Shown here: positions 25,711 to 34,813 of the stretch, piece by piece
How the letters are laid out: every line of letters starts with the position of its first letter
Position numbering within the stretch: position 1 is the stretch's first letter
Assembly: GCA_016703605.1 (NCBI GenBank)
Contig: JADJBU010000011.1
Span: 1 to 64,000 of the forward strand
Length of the DNA stretch: 64,000 nucleotides
Source: Candidatus Villigracilis adiacens
Lineage (GTDB): Bacteria; Chloroflexota; Anaerolineae; Anaerolineales; Villigracilaceae
Direction of reading: 5' to 3'
Notes under the pieces: generated by a model
What the model saw: the letters and a program-made list of their open reading frames with translations, nothing else
Told to the model about the DNA's origin: nothing
Database searches by the model: none
Made by a program: the position numbers and the translations under genes

Positions 25711-28545
25711 TTAACTTCTACTCGCTCTTTCAACCAAATACACAATGGACACATAATCCTTCCCCGTCGCTTCTTTCATACCGATCTCGCAGGTGATGTT
25801 GGAGGAATAATAACCGTCGTAATCTCTTTTGAGGATTTCGGCGGTCTCTTTTTCTGTTGCAGATGCGGTCAGTTCGGGGTGAGTTAATCCACGGTCACCG
25901 GCGAAGGCACAGCAGCCGAGATTAAATGGGACAATGGCAGACTTGGCACACTGTTTGGCGATGGCGTGCATTTTTGAGTCAAGGTTGAGCTTGCGGGCGG
26001 AGCAGTTGGGATGCAGGATGACTTCTTCGTCTACGGGATTGATTTCGAGTTTGGGCAAAACATGGTCGTGCAGGAATTCCACGCCGTCGAGGATGGTGAG
26101 CTGATTCCAAATAACTTTGTCTTCAGGTGTAAGGTCATCACCGCAGGTTTTGAGGGTGTGCGTGCAGGAGGTGGTGTCTATCACGATGGGATATTTTCCA
26201 TGCTCAGACCAGTCCCACATTTGCGTGAGCGTTTTGTGAAGTGCGGCTTGATATGCGGATTTGTATCCTTTGGATGAGAAGGGCGTTCCGCAGCAGTGAC
26301 CGGCGGCGTTGATGGGGATGTGGAGGTTGATGTTGGCGCGGGTGGCAATGGTGAGGAAAACAGTGGAAAGTGGTGAGTGGTGAGTGGGTTCGCCTAACTG
26401 GCGCGAGATGCAGGATGGGAAGTAGATGAATTCTTTTTCACCACGGAGAACACGGAGGTCACTGAGATTTTTTGGAGTGTGGGGGATGGATTTGTTCCAC
26501 TTGGGGAGTTTTGTTTTGGTGATTTTTTCAGCAACCACCGAAATGGACTTGACTCCGTTTACGCCAATAATTTTTTCAGTAGCGTGACCGAGTGAAACGC
26601 CAATACCCACTGTTTTTTCAACGAAACTAAAATTTTCAACAATTCGCTCTGCCAACTTATTGCTCGTAACTCGTTTCTCGCGCAACTTCTTTATAAACTT
26701 CCCCGTATCAATCCCCACCGGGCACGCCGTTCCACACAGACCATCAAGGGCGCAGGTGTCTATTCCAGCGTAGGTGTAATCTGTCGAAACAGAATCAGCT
26801 TCGAGTGAGTCAGAAGCGGCGAGCGTACCGCTGTGCGGCATCTTCGACATTGAGGCGAGTTCTCTTTGGACGACGATTCTTTGTCTGGGAGTCAGAGTCA
26901 GGCTGCGGCTTGGACACTTCGACTCGCAAAATCCACATTCGATGCATTTGTCAATTTCAGGCGCGACGAGCGTGAGGCTTTTCAAATGAGTCACATGCGC
27001 TTGCGGGTCGTCGTTGATGAGCACGCCGGGGTTCAACATGCCATCGGGGTCGAGCAGCGATTTGAGGTCGCGCATGATTGCGTATGCCTCGGCGCCCCAT
27101 TCGGTTTCGACGAACGGCGCCATGTTGCGCCCCGTGCCATGTTCGGCTTTGAGCGAGCCATCGTATTTGCCGCTGACGATGCTCACCATCGCGCGAATGA
27201 ATTTATCGAAGTGATGAATTTGCTCGGGCGTATCGAATGCCTGATTGACGAGGAAATGCAAATTGCCATCTTTCGCGTGACCGAAGATGACACCCTCGCT
27301 GTAACCGAAATCATCGAAGAGATGACGCAAGTCCATCACGGCGTCGGCGAGATGCTGAACAGGGAAAGCAACATCCTCGTTGACCGAGGTCGTGCCGCGC
27401 GGACGCATCGCGCCAACCGATGCGATGATGCCTTTGCGCGGTTTCCACAACGCGGCTTGTTGGATTGGGTCGTCGGTGAATTGAACGTCGTGCATGGGAT
27501 TTAATTCTTTGATGACACGCCCCGCCTCTTTCTTAAACTGGAGCATGGTCGCTGAATCTGCGGCTTGATACTCCACGAGAAGAGCGGTTGCGCCAGCAGG
27601 CAACTCTTTGAGGATGGCAGGCACGCCCGCGTTGTTTTCCACTGCGCGGAGCGATTCTCTGTCCATCACTTCGACAGCGCGCGCTCCCGATTGTTTGACG
27701 GGATACACTGCCGCCGCCGCGTCGCGGATGTTTTTGAAATACATCTGCCCCGTGTATTTGTAGTTGAAATCGGGCAGGGTGTGGAGCACGCCCTCGGCGA
27801 TGAATCCGAGCGTGCCTTCGGAGCCGATTAGCAGGTGGATGAGAATATCAAGCGGATGGTCAAAATCAAGGAAGGCGTTGAGCAGGTAGCCGTTGTTGTT
27901 TTTGATTTGGTAGCGTTTGGAGATGCGGGTTGCAAGTTGCAGGTTGGAGGTTACACGTTTTTTGAGTTCGAGCAAACCTTTGGCAATGTGCGGCTGCTCG
28001 TTCTCGAAGATTTTGTGCGCATTGGGATGGGATGTGTCTAGAACGAATCCATTCGGCAAAACAAACGTCATCGAGTGGATGGTCTTGTAGGAATTCTCAG
28101 TCGTGCCGCAGCACATGCCGCTGGAATTGTTCGCAAGGATTCCACCCATCATGCAGGCGTCAATGGATGCGGGGTCGGGACCGATGCGCCGTCCATGCGG
28201 CTTGAGCACGTTGTTGATGAATCCGCCCACGATGCCAGGTTGAAAGCGGATTTTTCCCGCATTCTCTTCCACGCTGTACTCCCCCCAATGCTTGGAAATA
28301 TCCACGAGGATGCCATCCGTCACCGCCTGCCCCGAGAGACTCGTCCCCGCCGCGCGGAAGGTCATTGGGATTTTGTTCTGCTGGCTGAATTGGAATAACG
28401 CCTGAATCTCGCCGATGGAATTCGGCTGCACCACCGCCTGCGGCACCAGCCGAAAATACGAGGCGTCGTTGGCGTAGGCAATGCGGTCAATGAGACGGTC
28501 GCGGATTCTGTCAGCGGGGAGGATGGAGGCGAGGGTGGCAGTCAT
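25711..28545 (-). CDS. FAD/Fe-S oxidoreductase (D-lactate dehydrogenase / YdiJ type)
   Basis: 944 residues. An N-terminal FAD-binding PCMH domain (about 30-230: RAAGTSLSGQAVTDG, GPDPASIDACMMGG, NNSSGMCCGT) is followed by a FAD-linked oxidase C-terminal domain (about 250-510, FGHAKDGNLHFLV). Then come two 4Fe-4S motifs (CIECGFCESKCPS, CALDGLCGTACPVG) and a C-terminal cysteine-rich CCG region (HCCGTPFSSKG, CCAFAGDRG). This one-protein layout is that of large quinone- or cytochrome-linked D-lactate and D-2-hydroxyacid dehydrogenases. It would oxidise D-lactate or a related 2-hydroxyacid at the membrane surface. The gene stands alone between repeats. Substrate assignment is by family only. Confidence 0.88.
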   Translation of the reverse strand: MTATLASILPADRIRDRLIDRIAYANDASYFRLVPQAVVQPNSIGEIQALFQFSQQNKIPMTFRAAGTSLSGQAVTDGILVDISKHWGEYSVEENAGKIRFQPGIVGGFINNVLKPHGRRIGPDPASIDACMMGGILANNSSGMCCGTTENSYKTIHSMTFVLPNGFVLDTSHPNAHKIFENEQPHIAKGLLELKKRVTSNLQLATRISKRYQIKNNNGYLLNAFLDFDHPLDILIHLLIGSEGTLGFIAEGVLHTLPDFNYKYTGQMYFKNIRDAAAAVYPVKQSGARAVEVMDRESLRAVENNAGVPAILKELPAGATALLVEYQAADSATMLQFKKEAGRVIKELNPMHDVQFTDDPIQQAALWKPRKGIIASVGAMRPRGTTSVNEDVAFPVQHLADAVMDLRHLFDDFGYSEGVIFGHAKDGNLHFLVNQAFDTPEQIHHFDKFIRAMVSIVSGKYDGSLKAEHGTGRNMAPFVETEWGAEAYAIMRDLKSLLDPDGMLNPGVLINDDPQAHVTHLKSLTLVAPEIDKCIECGFCESKCPSRSLTLTPRQRIVVQRELASMSKMPHSGTLAASDSLEADSVSTDYTYAGIDTCALDGLCGTACPVGIDTGKFIKKLREKRVTSNKLAERIVENFSFVEKTVGIGVSLGHATEKIIGVNGVKSISVVAEKITKTKLPKWNKSIPHTPKNLSDLRVLRGEKEFIYFPSCISRQLGEPTHHSPLSTVFLTIATRANINLHIPINAAGHCCGTPFSSKGYKSAYQAALHKTLTQMWDWSEHGKYPIVIDTTSCTHTLKTCGDDLTPEDKVIWNQLTILDGVEFLHDHVLPKLEINPVDEEVILHPNCSARKLNLDSKMHAIAKQCAKSAIVPFNLGCCAFAGDRGLTHPELTASATEKETAEILKRDYDGYYSSNITCEIGMKEATGKDYVSIVYLVERASRS

Positions 28546-28627
28546 GGAAACCTTTATTGATATTTTACAACTTCTTCATAATCCGTTCGCATTTTACCCA
28601 CCTGGAAAATCGGACTTTCCATACAAT

Positions 28628-28660
28628 AAGTGACAGTCACCTTCAAGGTGTCTGTCACTT
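28628..28660. repeat. palindrome AAGTGACAGTCACC...GGTGTCTGTCACTT
   Basis: A near-perfect hairpin of 14-15 bp with a 4-5 base loop, in the gap between two divergent genes and 17 bases before the DUF4405 start. It is similar in core to the palindrome at 24906. Confidence 0.75.
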
Positions 28661-28676
28661 GAACATTGGAGAAAAA

Positions 28677-29165
28677 ATGTCTAATACGAATCGAACAAAA
28701 CTATTTTTGGATATTGCGCTTTTTGCCGCATTCCTCATCACCATGGACCCGCACTTTAGCGGGCTTGCCATCCATGAATGGCTGTCACTGGCGGCGGCTG
28801 CCACGGTGATCGCGCATCTGCTCCTGAGCTGGTCATGGATTGTGGAAATGACAAAACGTATTTTTGGCAAAGGACTGAACGGCGCGCGCATCAATTACAT
28901 TCTTAACTGGCTGTTGTTTATCGATGGGGTTCTCATCATGCTTTCGGGCATCATGATCTCGGAGGCGGCATTGCCCGCCATGGGAATTACCCTGCCGATG
29001 AACTTTGCCTGGCGCAGGCTGCACGACATGTCTGCCAACCTTTCGCTCATCATCATGGGCTTGCATATTGCCATGCATTGGAACTGGATCGTGACCACCT
29101 TTAAACGTGTATTTTTCGGCGGCGGGAAACAGCAGAGCGGCGCAATGGCGAAACAGGAGGCGTAA
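28677..29165 (+). CDS. DUF4405 membrane protein (cytochrome b-like)
   Basis: 162 residues with four predicted membrane helices. Histidines stand in the pattern seen in DUF4405 (MDPHFSGLAIHEWLSL, VIAHLLLSW, WRRLHDMSANL and LHIAMHWNWI), suggesting it may bind heme like di-heme cytochrome b subunits. ATG at 28677 has GGAG upstream. The longer frame from 28557 covers the promoter and a palindrome. It overlaps nothing but is followed two bases later by a small membrane protein gene, so the two are probably one unit. The electron partner is unknown. Confidence 0.8.
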   Translation: MSNTNRTKLFLDIALFAAFLITMDPHFSGLAIHEWLSLAAAATVIAHLLLSWSWIVEMTKRIFGKGLNGARINYILNWLLFIDGVLIMLSGIMISEAALPAMGITLPMNFAWRRLHDMSANLSLIIMGLHIAMHWNWIVTTFKRVFFGGGKQQSGAMAKQEA

Positions 29166-29167
29166 TC

Positions 29168-29476
29168 ATGGCTGCGCTTTTTCGCATCCTGGTCATTCTG
29201 GTTGTGGCTGTTTTGATTGGCGGACTGATGTATGCGGGGGTGGGCGCTTCAGACTCGTCGGCAGGTTTGGGCGGTTTCGAGGATGAGGAGGGACGTCCGC
29301 AACGCCCGGAGGGAGGGGATTTCCGCCCGGAGCATGACGAGGGTCGTGAAGGCGGCGGGTTTGGCTTTCCAGGCAGCGTTATCAAGGCTTTGGTGTTGAT
29401 GTCGATTGCGGGCGGGGTTTATTCTGCCATGGCATGGGCTGGCAAAAAGTCAGCAAGGAAAACCTCCATGCCCTAG
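29168..29476 (+). CDS. small two-pass membrane protein with acidic linker
   Basis: 102 residues. A hydrophobic segment at about 5-25 (RILVILVVAVLIGGLMYAGV), a Gly/Glu/Asp-rich linker (DEEGRPQRPEGGDFRPEHDE) and a second hydrophobic segment near 70-90. No family is recognised. It starts two bases after the DUF4405 gene, so it is probably translated together with it and may be a partner subunit. Confidence 0.7.
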   Translation: MAALFRILVILVVAVLIGGLMYAGVGASDSSAGLGGFEDEEGRPQRPEGGDFRPEHDEGREGGGFGFPGSVIKALVLMSIAGGVYSAMAWAGKKSARKTSMP

Positions 29477-29490
29477 GCTGGTAAAACGAA

Positions 29491-29532
29491 ATGTAACCGC
29501 CTGAACTCCTGCTTGTTCAGGCGGCTTTACAT
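29491..29532. terminator. hairpin terminator between convergent genes
   Basis: CCGCCTGAAC pairs with GTTCAGGCGG around an 8-base loop, and outer ATGTAA/TTTACAT extends the stem. The T-run is short, so its efficiency is uncertain. Confidence 0.65.
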
Positions 29533-31631
29533 CACGGTATTATGGTCCAGTACCGCACCGTCCCGTCGAATGAGGCGGTGATGAGGGTGGTTTTATCGGG
29601 GGTGAAGAGGATGCGGACGATCCCTCCGTTGTGACCCTCGAGCGCGCCCAGCGGAAAGGCGCTGTTTACGCCCCAGACCTTTGCGGCGCCGTCCGCGCCG
29701 CCGCTGATGAGGATCGCCCCGTCCTGCGAGTAAGTGAGGGATTCCATGCCGATCTGGTCGCTTTCGATCTCGTACAACACATTACCCTTGTCGAGAGACC
29801 GCACCTTTATCTTCGATAAATTCGTCGAGATGTAGGTGCGTTTATCGGGGGATATGACCGTGATCGTCGAAAGGGCGTTTTCATTTACAGCATAGATCGT
29901 AAATCCCCTGGCTACGTCCCATAATTTGATCTCGCCTTCCTGCGAACTGCCCAGCAGCCAGATGCCATCGGGGGTGAAGGCGAGATGGGTGACGCCCCCC
30001 GCATACCCTTCGTATTTCTGCTTCTGGGTCCCGTCTGCCATGTTCCATGCGATGATGGTTTTATCGTCCGAACCTGAAGCGAGCAGGGACCCATCCGGTG
30101 AAAATTCGACATCGTTGACATCGCCCTCGTGCCCCGTCAAGGTGAATAGCTCGCTGCCGTCTCCCGCGTTCCAGACATGGACGCTGTCGTCTTCGAAACC
30201 GGCGGCGAGCAGGCGTCCATCGACAGAGAACGCCAGGCTTGTCGGCGGACTGTCTGGGCTGGTAAGGCTGAAGATGCGTTCGCGGGTCTGGGCATTCCAG
30301 AGCGTGATGCCCCCGTTGTCAGATGCGGTGACAAGGGTGTTGCCGTCTGGTGAGATCGCAATGTCGTTCAAGCGGTCGTTGTATTCCTGCGTGAAGGAAA
30401 TCTGCGCCGCATTGGTGACATCCCAAACGCTTAGCAATCCGTCCGCGCCGCCGGAGATGACGGCGGAACCGTCTGGGGCGTAGGCGAGGGCATGGATGAC
30501 GCCCGTGTGACCGATGAATTCGCGGATCAAGTCCCCGGTTCCTGTATCGTAAATTGCAAGCGTGCTGCGTCCCGAACGGAAGGCGAGCACCAGGCTATCC
30601 GGCGAGAATACGACCCGGCTCGCGCCTCCCCCCTCCAGTTTAAATTCCCGAACCTTTTTCCAGTCAGACGCGCTCCACAGGCTGACCAGCGAATTGACCG
30701 TTTCCTTGTTTCTTGCGATGGTCGCGCCGGAAATGGCGAGTAATGAACTGTCGGGCGAGAAATTGACGCTCAATGCCGGGCTGCCTTCGAATGAAAATTC
30801 CTGGGCGAGTTCGCCGCTGATAACCTCCCAAACGCGGACCCTGCCTTCGAGCAGGGCTGTGCTTGCCAGAAATTTACCGTCGGGTGAAATTGCGATCCCT
30901 GCAATGGACGTGTCTGCGCCTTTGATGGTCATGAGCAGATCGCCGCTTGAAACGTCCCAAAGGTGGATCGAGCCGTCTCCCTGTCCGGCGGCGAGGGTTC
31001 CACCGTCGGCGGAAAAGGTTACGTTATGCAATCCGTCGGCTGTCACGCGGATCGTCCCACCCTCGCTGGGAACGCTCAGGGTTTTGACGAGTTTCGCGGT
31101 TGTCGAATTCCACAATGAGACGCTTCCGTCCGGCAGCCAGGCGGCGATTGTTTTTCCGTCGGGGGAATATGCAAGACTCGATACCCAGTCTTCGCTTGCA
31201 AACTCGGCGAGCAGTTCGAGGGTCCTCGCGTTGTGGATGCGAATCCCGGTTGAGGATGCGACCGCGATCCTGGCGCTGTCTGGCGAGTAGACGATCTGCC
31301 CGATGACGCCCCTGCCGAGCCTGCCAGTTTCGGCGAGGGTTGTGGCATTGCCCAGATCAATCACAGCCGGGGTGGGTATCTGCGTTTCGGTCGGGGTGAA
31401 GGCGGCGGTGAATGTGGGTTGGGGCGTGGAAGCGCTTGTGGCGGTGGGTGTGGGGGTGTCGGTTGGGATGACCGGGGTTGGAGTCGGCTGCGGCGTGAAC
31501 GGATTCAAGCCTGGGACGAGAAACAGCGCGGCGACCCCTCCCGCGATGGCGGCGAGGATGACGACCCAGATGCATCCGACAAGAAATTCAAGGCGGATCG
31601 GGGATTTTTTACCGGAAACTTTTGCGTTCAT
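29532..31631 (-). CDS. WD40-repeat protein with N-terminal membrane anchor
   Basis: 699 residues. A short basic start, one membrane helix (about 16-40, VGCIWVVILAAIAGGVAALF) and a Pro/Thr-rich linker (about 45-90) precede a long run of WD40 blades with the usual GH...FSPDG...W/VWD pattern. About 14 repeats are expected from the length, enough for two seven-bladed propellers. The propellers should lie outside the cell. Such proteins are scaffolds; the partner is unknown. The linker, rich in PTPTP and TPT, is typical of exported Chloroflexi proteins. It is a lone gene, converging with the DUF4405 pair. Confidence 0.85.
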   Translation of the reverse strand: MNAKVSGKKSPIRLEFLVGCIWVVILAAIAGGVAALFLVPGLNPFTPQPTPTPVIPTDTPTPTATSASTPQPTFTAAFTPTETQIPTPAVIDLGNATTLAETGRLGRGVIGQIVYSPDSARIAVASSTGIRIHNARTLELLAEFASEDWVSSLAYSPDGKTIAAWLPDGSVSLWNSTTAKLVKTLSVPSEGGTIRVTADGLHNVTFSADGGTLAAGQGDGSIHLWDVSSGDLLMTIKGADTSIAGIAISPDGKFLASTALLEGRVRVWEVISGELAQEFSFEGSPALSVNFSPDSSLLAISGATIARNKETVNSLVSLWSASDWKKVREFKLEGGGASRVVFSPDSLVLAFRSGRSTLAIYDTGTGDLIREFIGHTGVIHALAYAPDGSAVISGGADGLLSVWDVTNAAQISFTQEYNDRLNDIAISPDGNTLVTASDNGGITLWNAQTRERIFSLTSPDSPPTSLAFSVDGRLLAAGFEDDSVHVWNAGDGSELFTLTGHEGDVNDVEFSPDGSLLASGSDDKTIIAWNMADGTQKQKYEGYAGGVTHLAFTPDGIWLLGSSQEGEIKLWDVARGFTIYAVNENALSTITVISPDKRTYISTNLSKIKVRSLDKGNVLYEIESDQIGMESLTYSQDGAILISGGADGAAKVWGVNSAFPLGALEGHNGGIVRILFTPDKTTLITASFDGTVRYWTIIP

Positions 31632-31706
31632 TAACTGCCCTCCAAACAGGCGTTTTTGAAATTGTATGGGGTTGCCGGTGTGCTGTCAATTGGAGGCGCG
31701 GTTGAT

Positions 31707-33044
31707 TTATGCCGCGGGCAGTTCGATGAAGACCTTGAGACCCCCGCCTTTTTCGCTCTCCGCCCAGATGCGCCCGTTGTGCGTTTCCACAATGGATTTG
31801 GCGATTGCCAGCCCCAAACCGGAACCGCCGTCGTCGCGGCTGCGCGATTCGTCGGCGCGGTAGAAGCGGTCGAAGATGTGAGCCGCTTCTTCGGGAGGGA
31901 CGCCTTCGCCGCTGTCCGCGACCGTGAGTTGAATCCTGTTTTCTGTGAGTTGGGTTTTCATCCGGACGCTTCCGCCTTCGGGTGTGTAACGAAGCGCGTT
32001 GTCGAGGATATTGTTGAGCACCTGGGCAAAACGCCCCGGGTCGAGATTCGCCCGCAGAATGCCCGCGCCAGGCTCGAGGTCCAGCGTGATGCGCTTTTGG
32101 TTGAACAGGGTCAGGTAATGGGCGTGGACGTCGCTCATAAAGGAGTTCACATCCACGGGTTGAAATTCCACAAAGAGTTCGCCGGCATCGGCAAGCGAGA
32201 GGGTGCGCAGGTCGTTGATGAGGTGTTCGAGGCGTTCGGCTTCTTCGCGGACGATCTCGAAGTTTTCGCGCGTGGGCTGGAGCACGCCGTCTTTGACGCC
32301 CTCGGCATGACCGAGGATCAGCGCAATGGGTGTGCGCAGTTCGTGGGCGATGTCGGCGGTCATCTGTTTGCGCAGGTTGAAGGAACGCGCGAGGTCTGAA
32401 CTCATTTTGTTGAAGGACCTGGCGAGTTCGCCGATCTCATCCCGCGAGCGGACGGAGACCTGTTGCCCCAGGTTGCCTTCCGCCATGGCATGGGTGGCTT
32501 TGGTCAATTCGCGGATGGGGCGGCTGATACTGATGGATAGGATTACGGCAAGGAATAAGGCAAAGAGGATGGTGGCGATTGCGCTGAAAAACACCGAGGC
32601 GTTCAGGCGGCGCAGGAATTCGTAATCGAGCGGGCTTCGTTCGGGCGATTTGGGAATGAGCAGGATGCCGACCGTTTTTTGGTCTGCCTGGATCGGGTAG
32701 CCGTTTTCGAACTCTTCCTGGTTGCAGGTTTCGCCCGCGCTTTTGCCTTCACCTGCGACGACGATCTTTCCGTTTGTATCGGCAATCGAAAAGTTGAGCG
32801 GGTAGGGTTCGCCGTGCCAGCCGGGTTCGCGCCCGTACCGCCTGAATTCGTCTTCGATGCCGCGCCAGTTCCCGTTGGTTTCGTAGTAGCGCCCAAGTTC
32901 CTCCGCCAGTTCAGCCGTGTAGCGGTCGTTGATGAAGCGGTCGAATTCGCGGTCGCTGAGGATGCGCGAAGACGCCACAACAATGCCCGTGCTGAAGATG
33001 CTGATAAGCAGAAAAGCGAGGATGAGTTTGAGTGAAAGTTTCAT
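31707..33044 (-). CDS. sensor histidine kinase
   Basis: 445 residues. TM1 (about 5-25), a sensor domain of about 130 residues outside the membrane, TM2 (about 152-175), a HAMP domain (SRPIRELTKATHAMAEG), a HisKA domain with the phospho-accepting His in DIAHELRTPIALIL, and a HATPase domain with the N box NILDNALRYT, G1 DSGEGVP and G2 GGSGLGLAIAKS. It should phosphorylate the response regulator encoded 237 bases upstream on the same strand. The sensor has no recognisable ligand-binding signature. Together with the adjacent exporter genes it may respond to cell-envelope stress, which is inference. Confidence 0.92.
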   Translation of the reverse strand: MKLSLKLILAFLLISIFSTGIVVASSRILSDREFDRFINDRYTAELAEELGRYYETNGNWRGIEDEFRRYGREPGWHGEPYPLNFSIADTNGKIVVAGEGKSAGETCNQEEFENGYPIQADQKTVGILLIPKSPERSPLDYEFLRRLNASVFFSAIATILFALFLAVILSISISRPIRELTKATHAMAEGNLGQQVSVRSRDEIGELARSFNKMSSDLARSFNLRKQMTADIAHELRTPIALILGHAEGVKDGVLQPTRENFEIVREEAERLEHLINDLRTLSLADAGELFVEFQPVDVNSFMSDVHAHYLTLFNQKRITLDLEPGAGILRANLDPGRFAQVLNNILDNALRYTPEGGSVRMKTQLTENRIQLTVADSGEGVPPEEAAHIFDRFYRADESRSRDDGGSGLGLAIAKSIVETHNGRIWAESEKGGGLKVFIELPAA

Positions 33045-33077
33045 TATTGAGGATGCTGTGCCTCGCCATGATTCGGC

Positions 33078-33156
33078 GGACTAAAGTCCTGCCTCAGTCC
33101 GTGAAAGTCGGTTGAAACCGACTTGTGGCATAGCCCGCAGGCGTCGCCGTGGCGAC
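33078..33156. repeat. cluster of palindromic repeats
   Basis: GGACTAAAGTCC (33078), AAGTCGGTT-GA-AACCGACTT (33105-33124) and GTCGCC-GT-GGCGAC (33143-33156) stand in a row in the 237-base gap between the response regulator and kinase genes. A weaker pair continues to about 33200. No gene is seen. Confidence 0.75.
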
Positions 33157-33281
33157 AACTTCCATGCACTGAGCAGGCGGCGCGCGCCCTGTGGGTTAGC
33201 CCCGCTCACCTGTTTCGAGGCGAATCTACAACATTTGAATGCTCCCATTGAGTGATTGAGTTTGGCAGGCTGGCATTTGGG

Positions 33282-33965
33282 TTAACTTTTTCTTAGCCGG
33301 TAGCCCACGCCGTACACGGTTTCGATGCGGCCTGGTTTGCGCGGATTTTCTTCGACCTTGGCGCGCAGGTTTTTGATGTGCGTGTCGATGGTGCGTTCGT
33401 ATCCTTCGTAGCGCACACCCTGGATCACATCCAGCAGGTCAAGGCGCGAGAAGACCCTGCCCGGCGAGGTCATCAGCGCGGCAAGCAGGTCGAACTCGGA
33501 GGGGGTCAGGTCTATGCTGCGCCCGTCCACGGTCACTTCGCGGGTGTCGCGGTCGAGGGAAATATCGAGTACTTTCAATGACTGCCCCTTCGGTTCGTTC
33601 TTCCCGGCGCGGCGCAGCACATTGCGCACGCGCGCCATCAATTCGCGCGGCTTGAAGGGCTTGGTCACATAATCGTCGGCGCCGAGTTCGAGACCGATGA
33701 TCTTGTCTTCATCCTCCACCTTTGCCGTCAGCATGATGATGGGCGTATCGCGTTCCGCCCGGTGTTCGCGCATGAATTCGTAGCCGTTCATTTCGGGCAT
33801 CATGATATCCAGCACCACAAGGTCGGGAGGTTCCGCCCGCGCCGCTTTCAGCGCTTCGCTGCCGTTGAAAGCGGTTACAACATGATAGCCCTCCTGCTGC
33901 AAATAACTTTGCAGGAGCGACACCATGCGGCGTTCATCGTCAACGATCAAAATTGTCTGCGGCAT
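33282..33965 (-). CDS. OmpR-family response regulator
   Basis: 227 residues. The receiver domain has ILIVDDERRM, the phospho-acceptor Asp in LVVLDIMMPEMNGYEF and Lys in DDYVTKPFKPREL. The C-terminal winged helix has DLTPSEFDLLAALMTSPGRV and YERTIDTHIKNLRAKVE. It is the partner of the histidine kinase downstream. ATG at 33965 is chosen because the receiver fold begins there; a GATAAT box lies only six bases before it, so the message may be leaderless. The longer frame to 34031 has no homology. Confidence 0.93.
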   Translation of the reverse strand: MPQTILIVDDERRMVSLLQSYLQQEGYHVVTAFNGSEALKAARAEPPDLVVLDIMMPEMNGYEFMREHRAERDTPIIMLTAKVEDEDKIIGLELGADDYVTKPFKPRELMARVRNVLRRAGKNEPKGQSLKVLDISLDRDTREVTVDGRSIDLTPSEFDLLAALMTSPGRVFSRLDLLDVIQGVRYEGYERTIDTHIKNLRAKVEENPRKPGRIETVYGVGYRLRKS

Positions 33966-34012
33966 GGATTCATTATCCCATAAATGATGTGAAGAATTTG
34001 TGTGGATTAAAG

Positions 34013-34041
34013 AACACCCGCCTCTTTTCAAGACGGGTGTT
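34013..34041 (-). terminator. hairpin downstream of the small membrane protein gene
   Basis: AACACCCGCCT pairs with AGACGGGTGTT (10 of 11) around a 7-base loop. On the minus strand it is followed by TTCTTT, a weak T-run. It separates the 34066 gene from the two-component genes. Confidence 0.6.
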
Positions 34042-34065
34042 TGGTACTTCCCATTTGGCTTGAGG

Positions 34066-34509
34066 CTACGCTGATTCCTTGTACTCTTCGTCCGCCGCTG
34101 CTGCCGGGGATTCCGTCACAGGTGCGGGAGTTTCGGCTTTCACCAGCCGCCAGCCGCTGTTTTTGATAAAGCGGTATCCCAGCCAGATCAATCCGCCGAG
34201 GACTGCGAGCCGCAGAAGACCGAAAAGCGGGGAGAACAAGGAAAAACCGCCGCGGTCGAATCCGCGCCCGCCGAAATCTCCGCCGCGGACAGACCCGTTT
34301 CCGTCGAAGCCATGCCCGTGGTCTGGTCTGCGAGAACCGTCGTTAAATTGCATTCCCCGTCCGTACGAGAAGATGGTTGCCAGTTCTTCCGCGCTCAAGT
34401 CCGCGCCCTGAACAAGCCCAACCCGATACCCCGCAAAGCCGACGCCAGCCAGCACAGCCAGGGTAAGTAACACGGCGAGAACCCGCCATAACCATTTTGT
34501 ATTTTTCAT
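34066..34509 (-). CDS. two-pass membrane protein with Gly/Asp/Arg-rich middle
   Basis: 147 residues. Helix 1 near 7-28 (WRVLAVLLTLAVLAGVGFAGY) is followed by a Gly/Asp/Arg/Phe-rich stretch (DHGHGFDGNGSVRGGDFGGR) and helix 2 near 92-113, with a Pro/Glu tail. No defined family was recognised. Such proteins often accompany two-component systems and ABC exporters in this phylum, and here it lies between both. ATG at 34509 has GGAGG five bases upstream. Function unknown. Confidence 0.75.
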   Translation of the reverse strand: MKNTKWLWRVLAVLLTLAVLAGVGFAGYRVGLVQGADLSAEELATIFSYGRGMQFNDGSRRPDHGHGFDGNGSVRGGDFGGRGFDRGGFSLFSPLFGLLRLAVLGGLIWLGYRFIKNSGWRLVKAETPAPVTESPAAAADEEYKESA

Positions 34510-34612
34510 GTTTACCTCCAATTTGTAAACCTGAAGGTATTGTCTCACGCGGTTGTTTTAATCCAGTGGAGGAAATATGGGGAAGTTGTGGGGGAAGGGC
34601 AAGTAGTAGGGA

Positions 34613-34811
34613 ACAGGTAGACAAGTAGACAAGTAGACAGGTAGACAAGTAGACAGGTAGACAAGTAGACAAGTAGACAAGTAGACAGGTAGACAAGTAG
34701 ACAAGTAGACAAGTACACGAGTACACGAGTAGATAAGTAGACAAGTACACGAGTAGACAAGTACACAACCATATTTTTGACTACCTATTTACCTGTTTAC
34801 CTGCCTACCCG
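34613..34811. repeat. octad satellite, inverted arrangement
   Basis: About 18 tandem units of AAGTAGAC/AGGTAGAC/AAGTACAC/GAGTACAC run to about 34768. After a short AT spacer, opposed units CTACCTAT TTACCTGT TTACCTGC CTACCC follow. The right end is two bases from the stop codon of the ABC permease (34814), on its 3' side. Open frames here (VYLSTCLLVYLST) are artefacts of the period. Confidence 0.95.
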
Positions 34812-34813
34812 CC

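Noticed and set aside
34343..34772. Hydrophobic protein rich in VYLSTCLLVYLST
   Set aside because: It is a translation of the AAGTAGAC octad array in one phase, with no homology or RBS. The same holds for the frames around 47912-48440.
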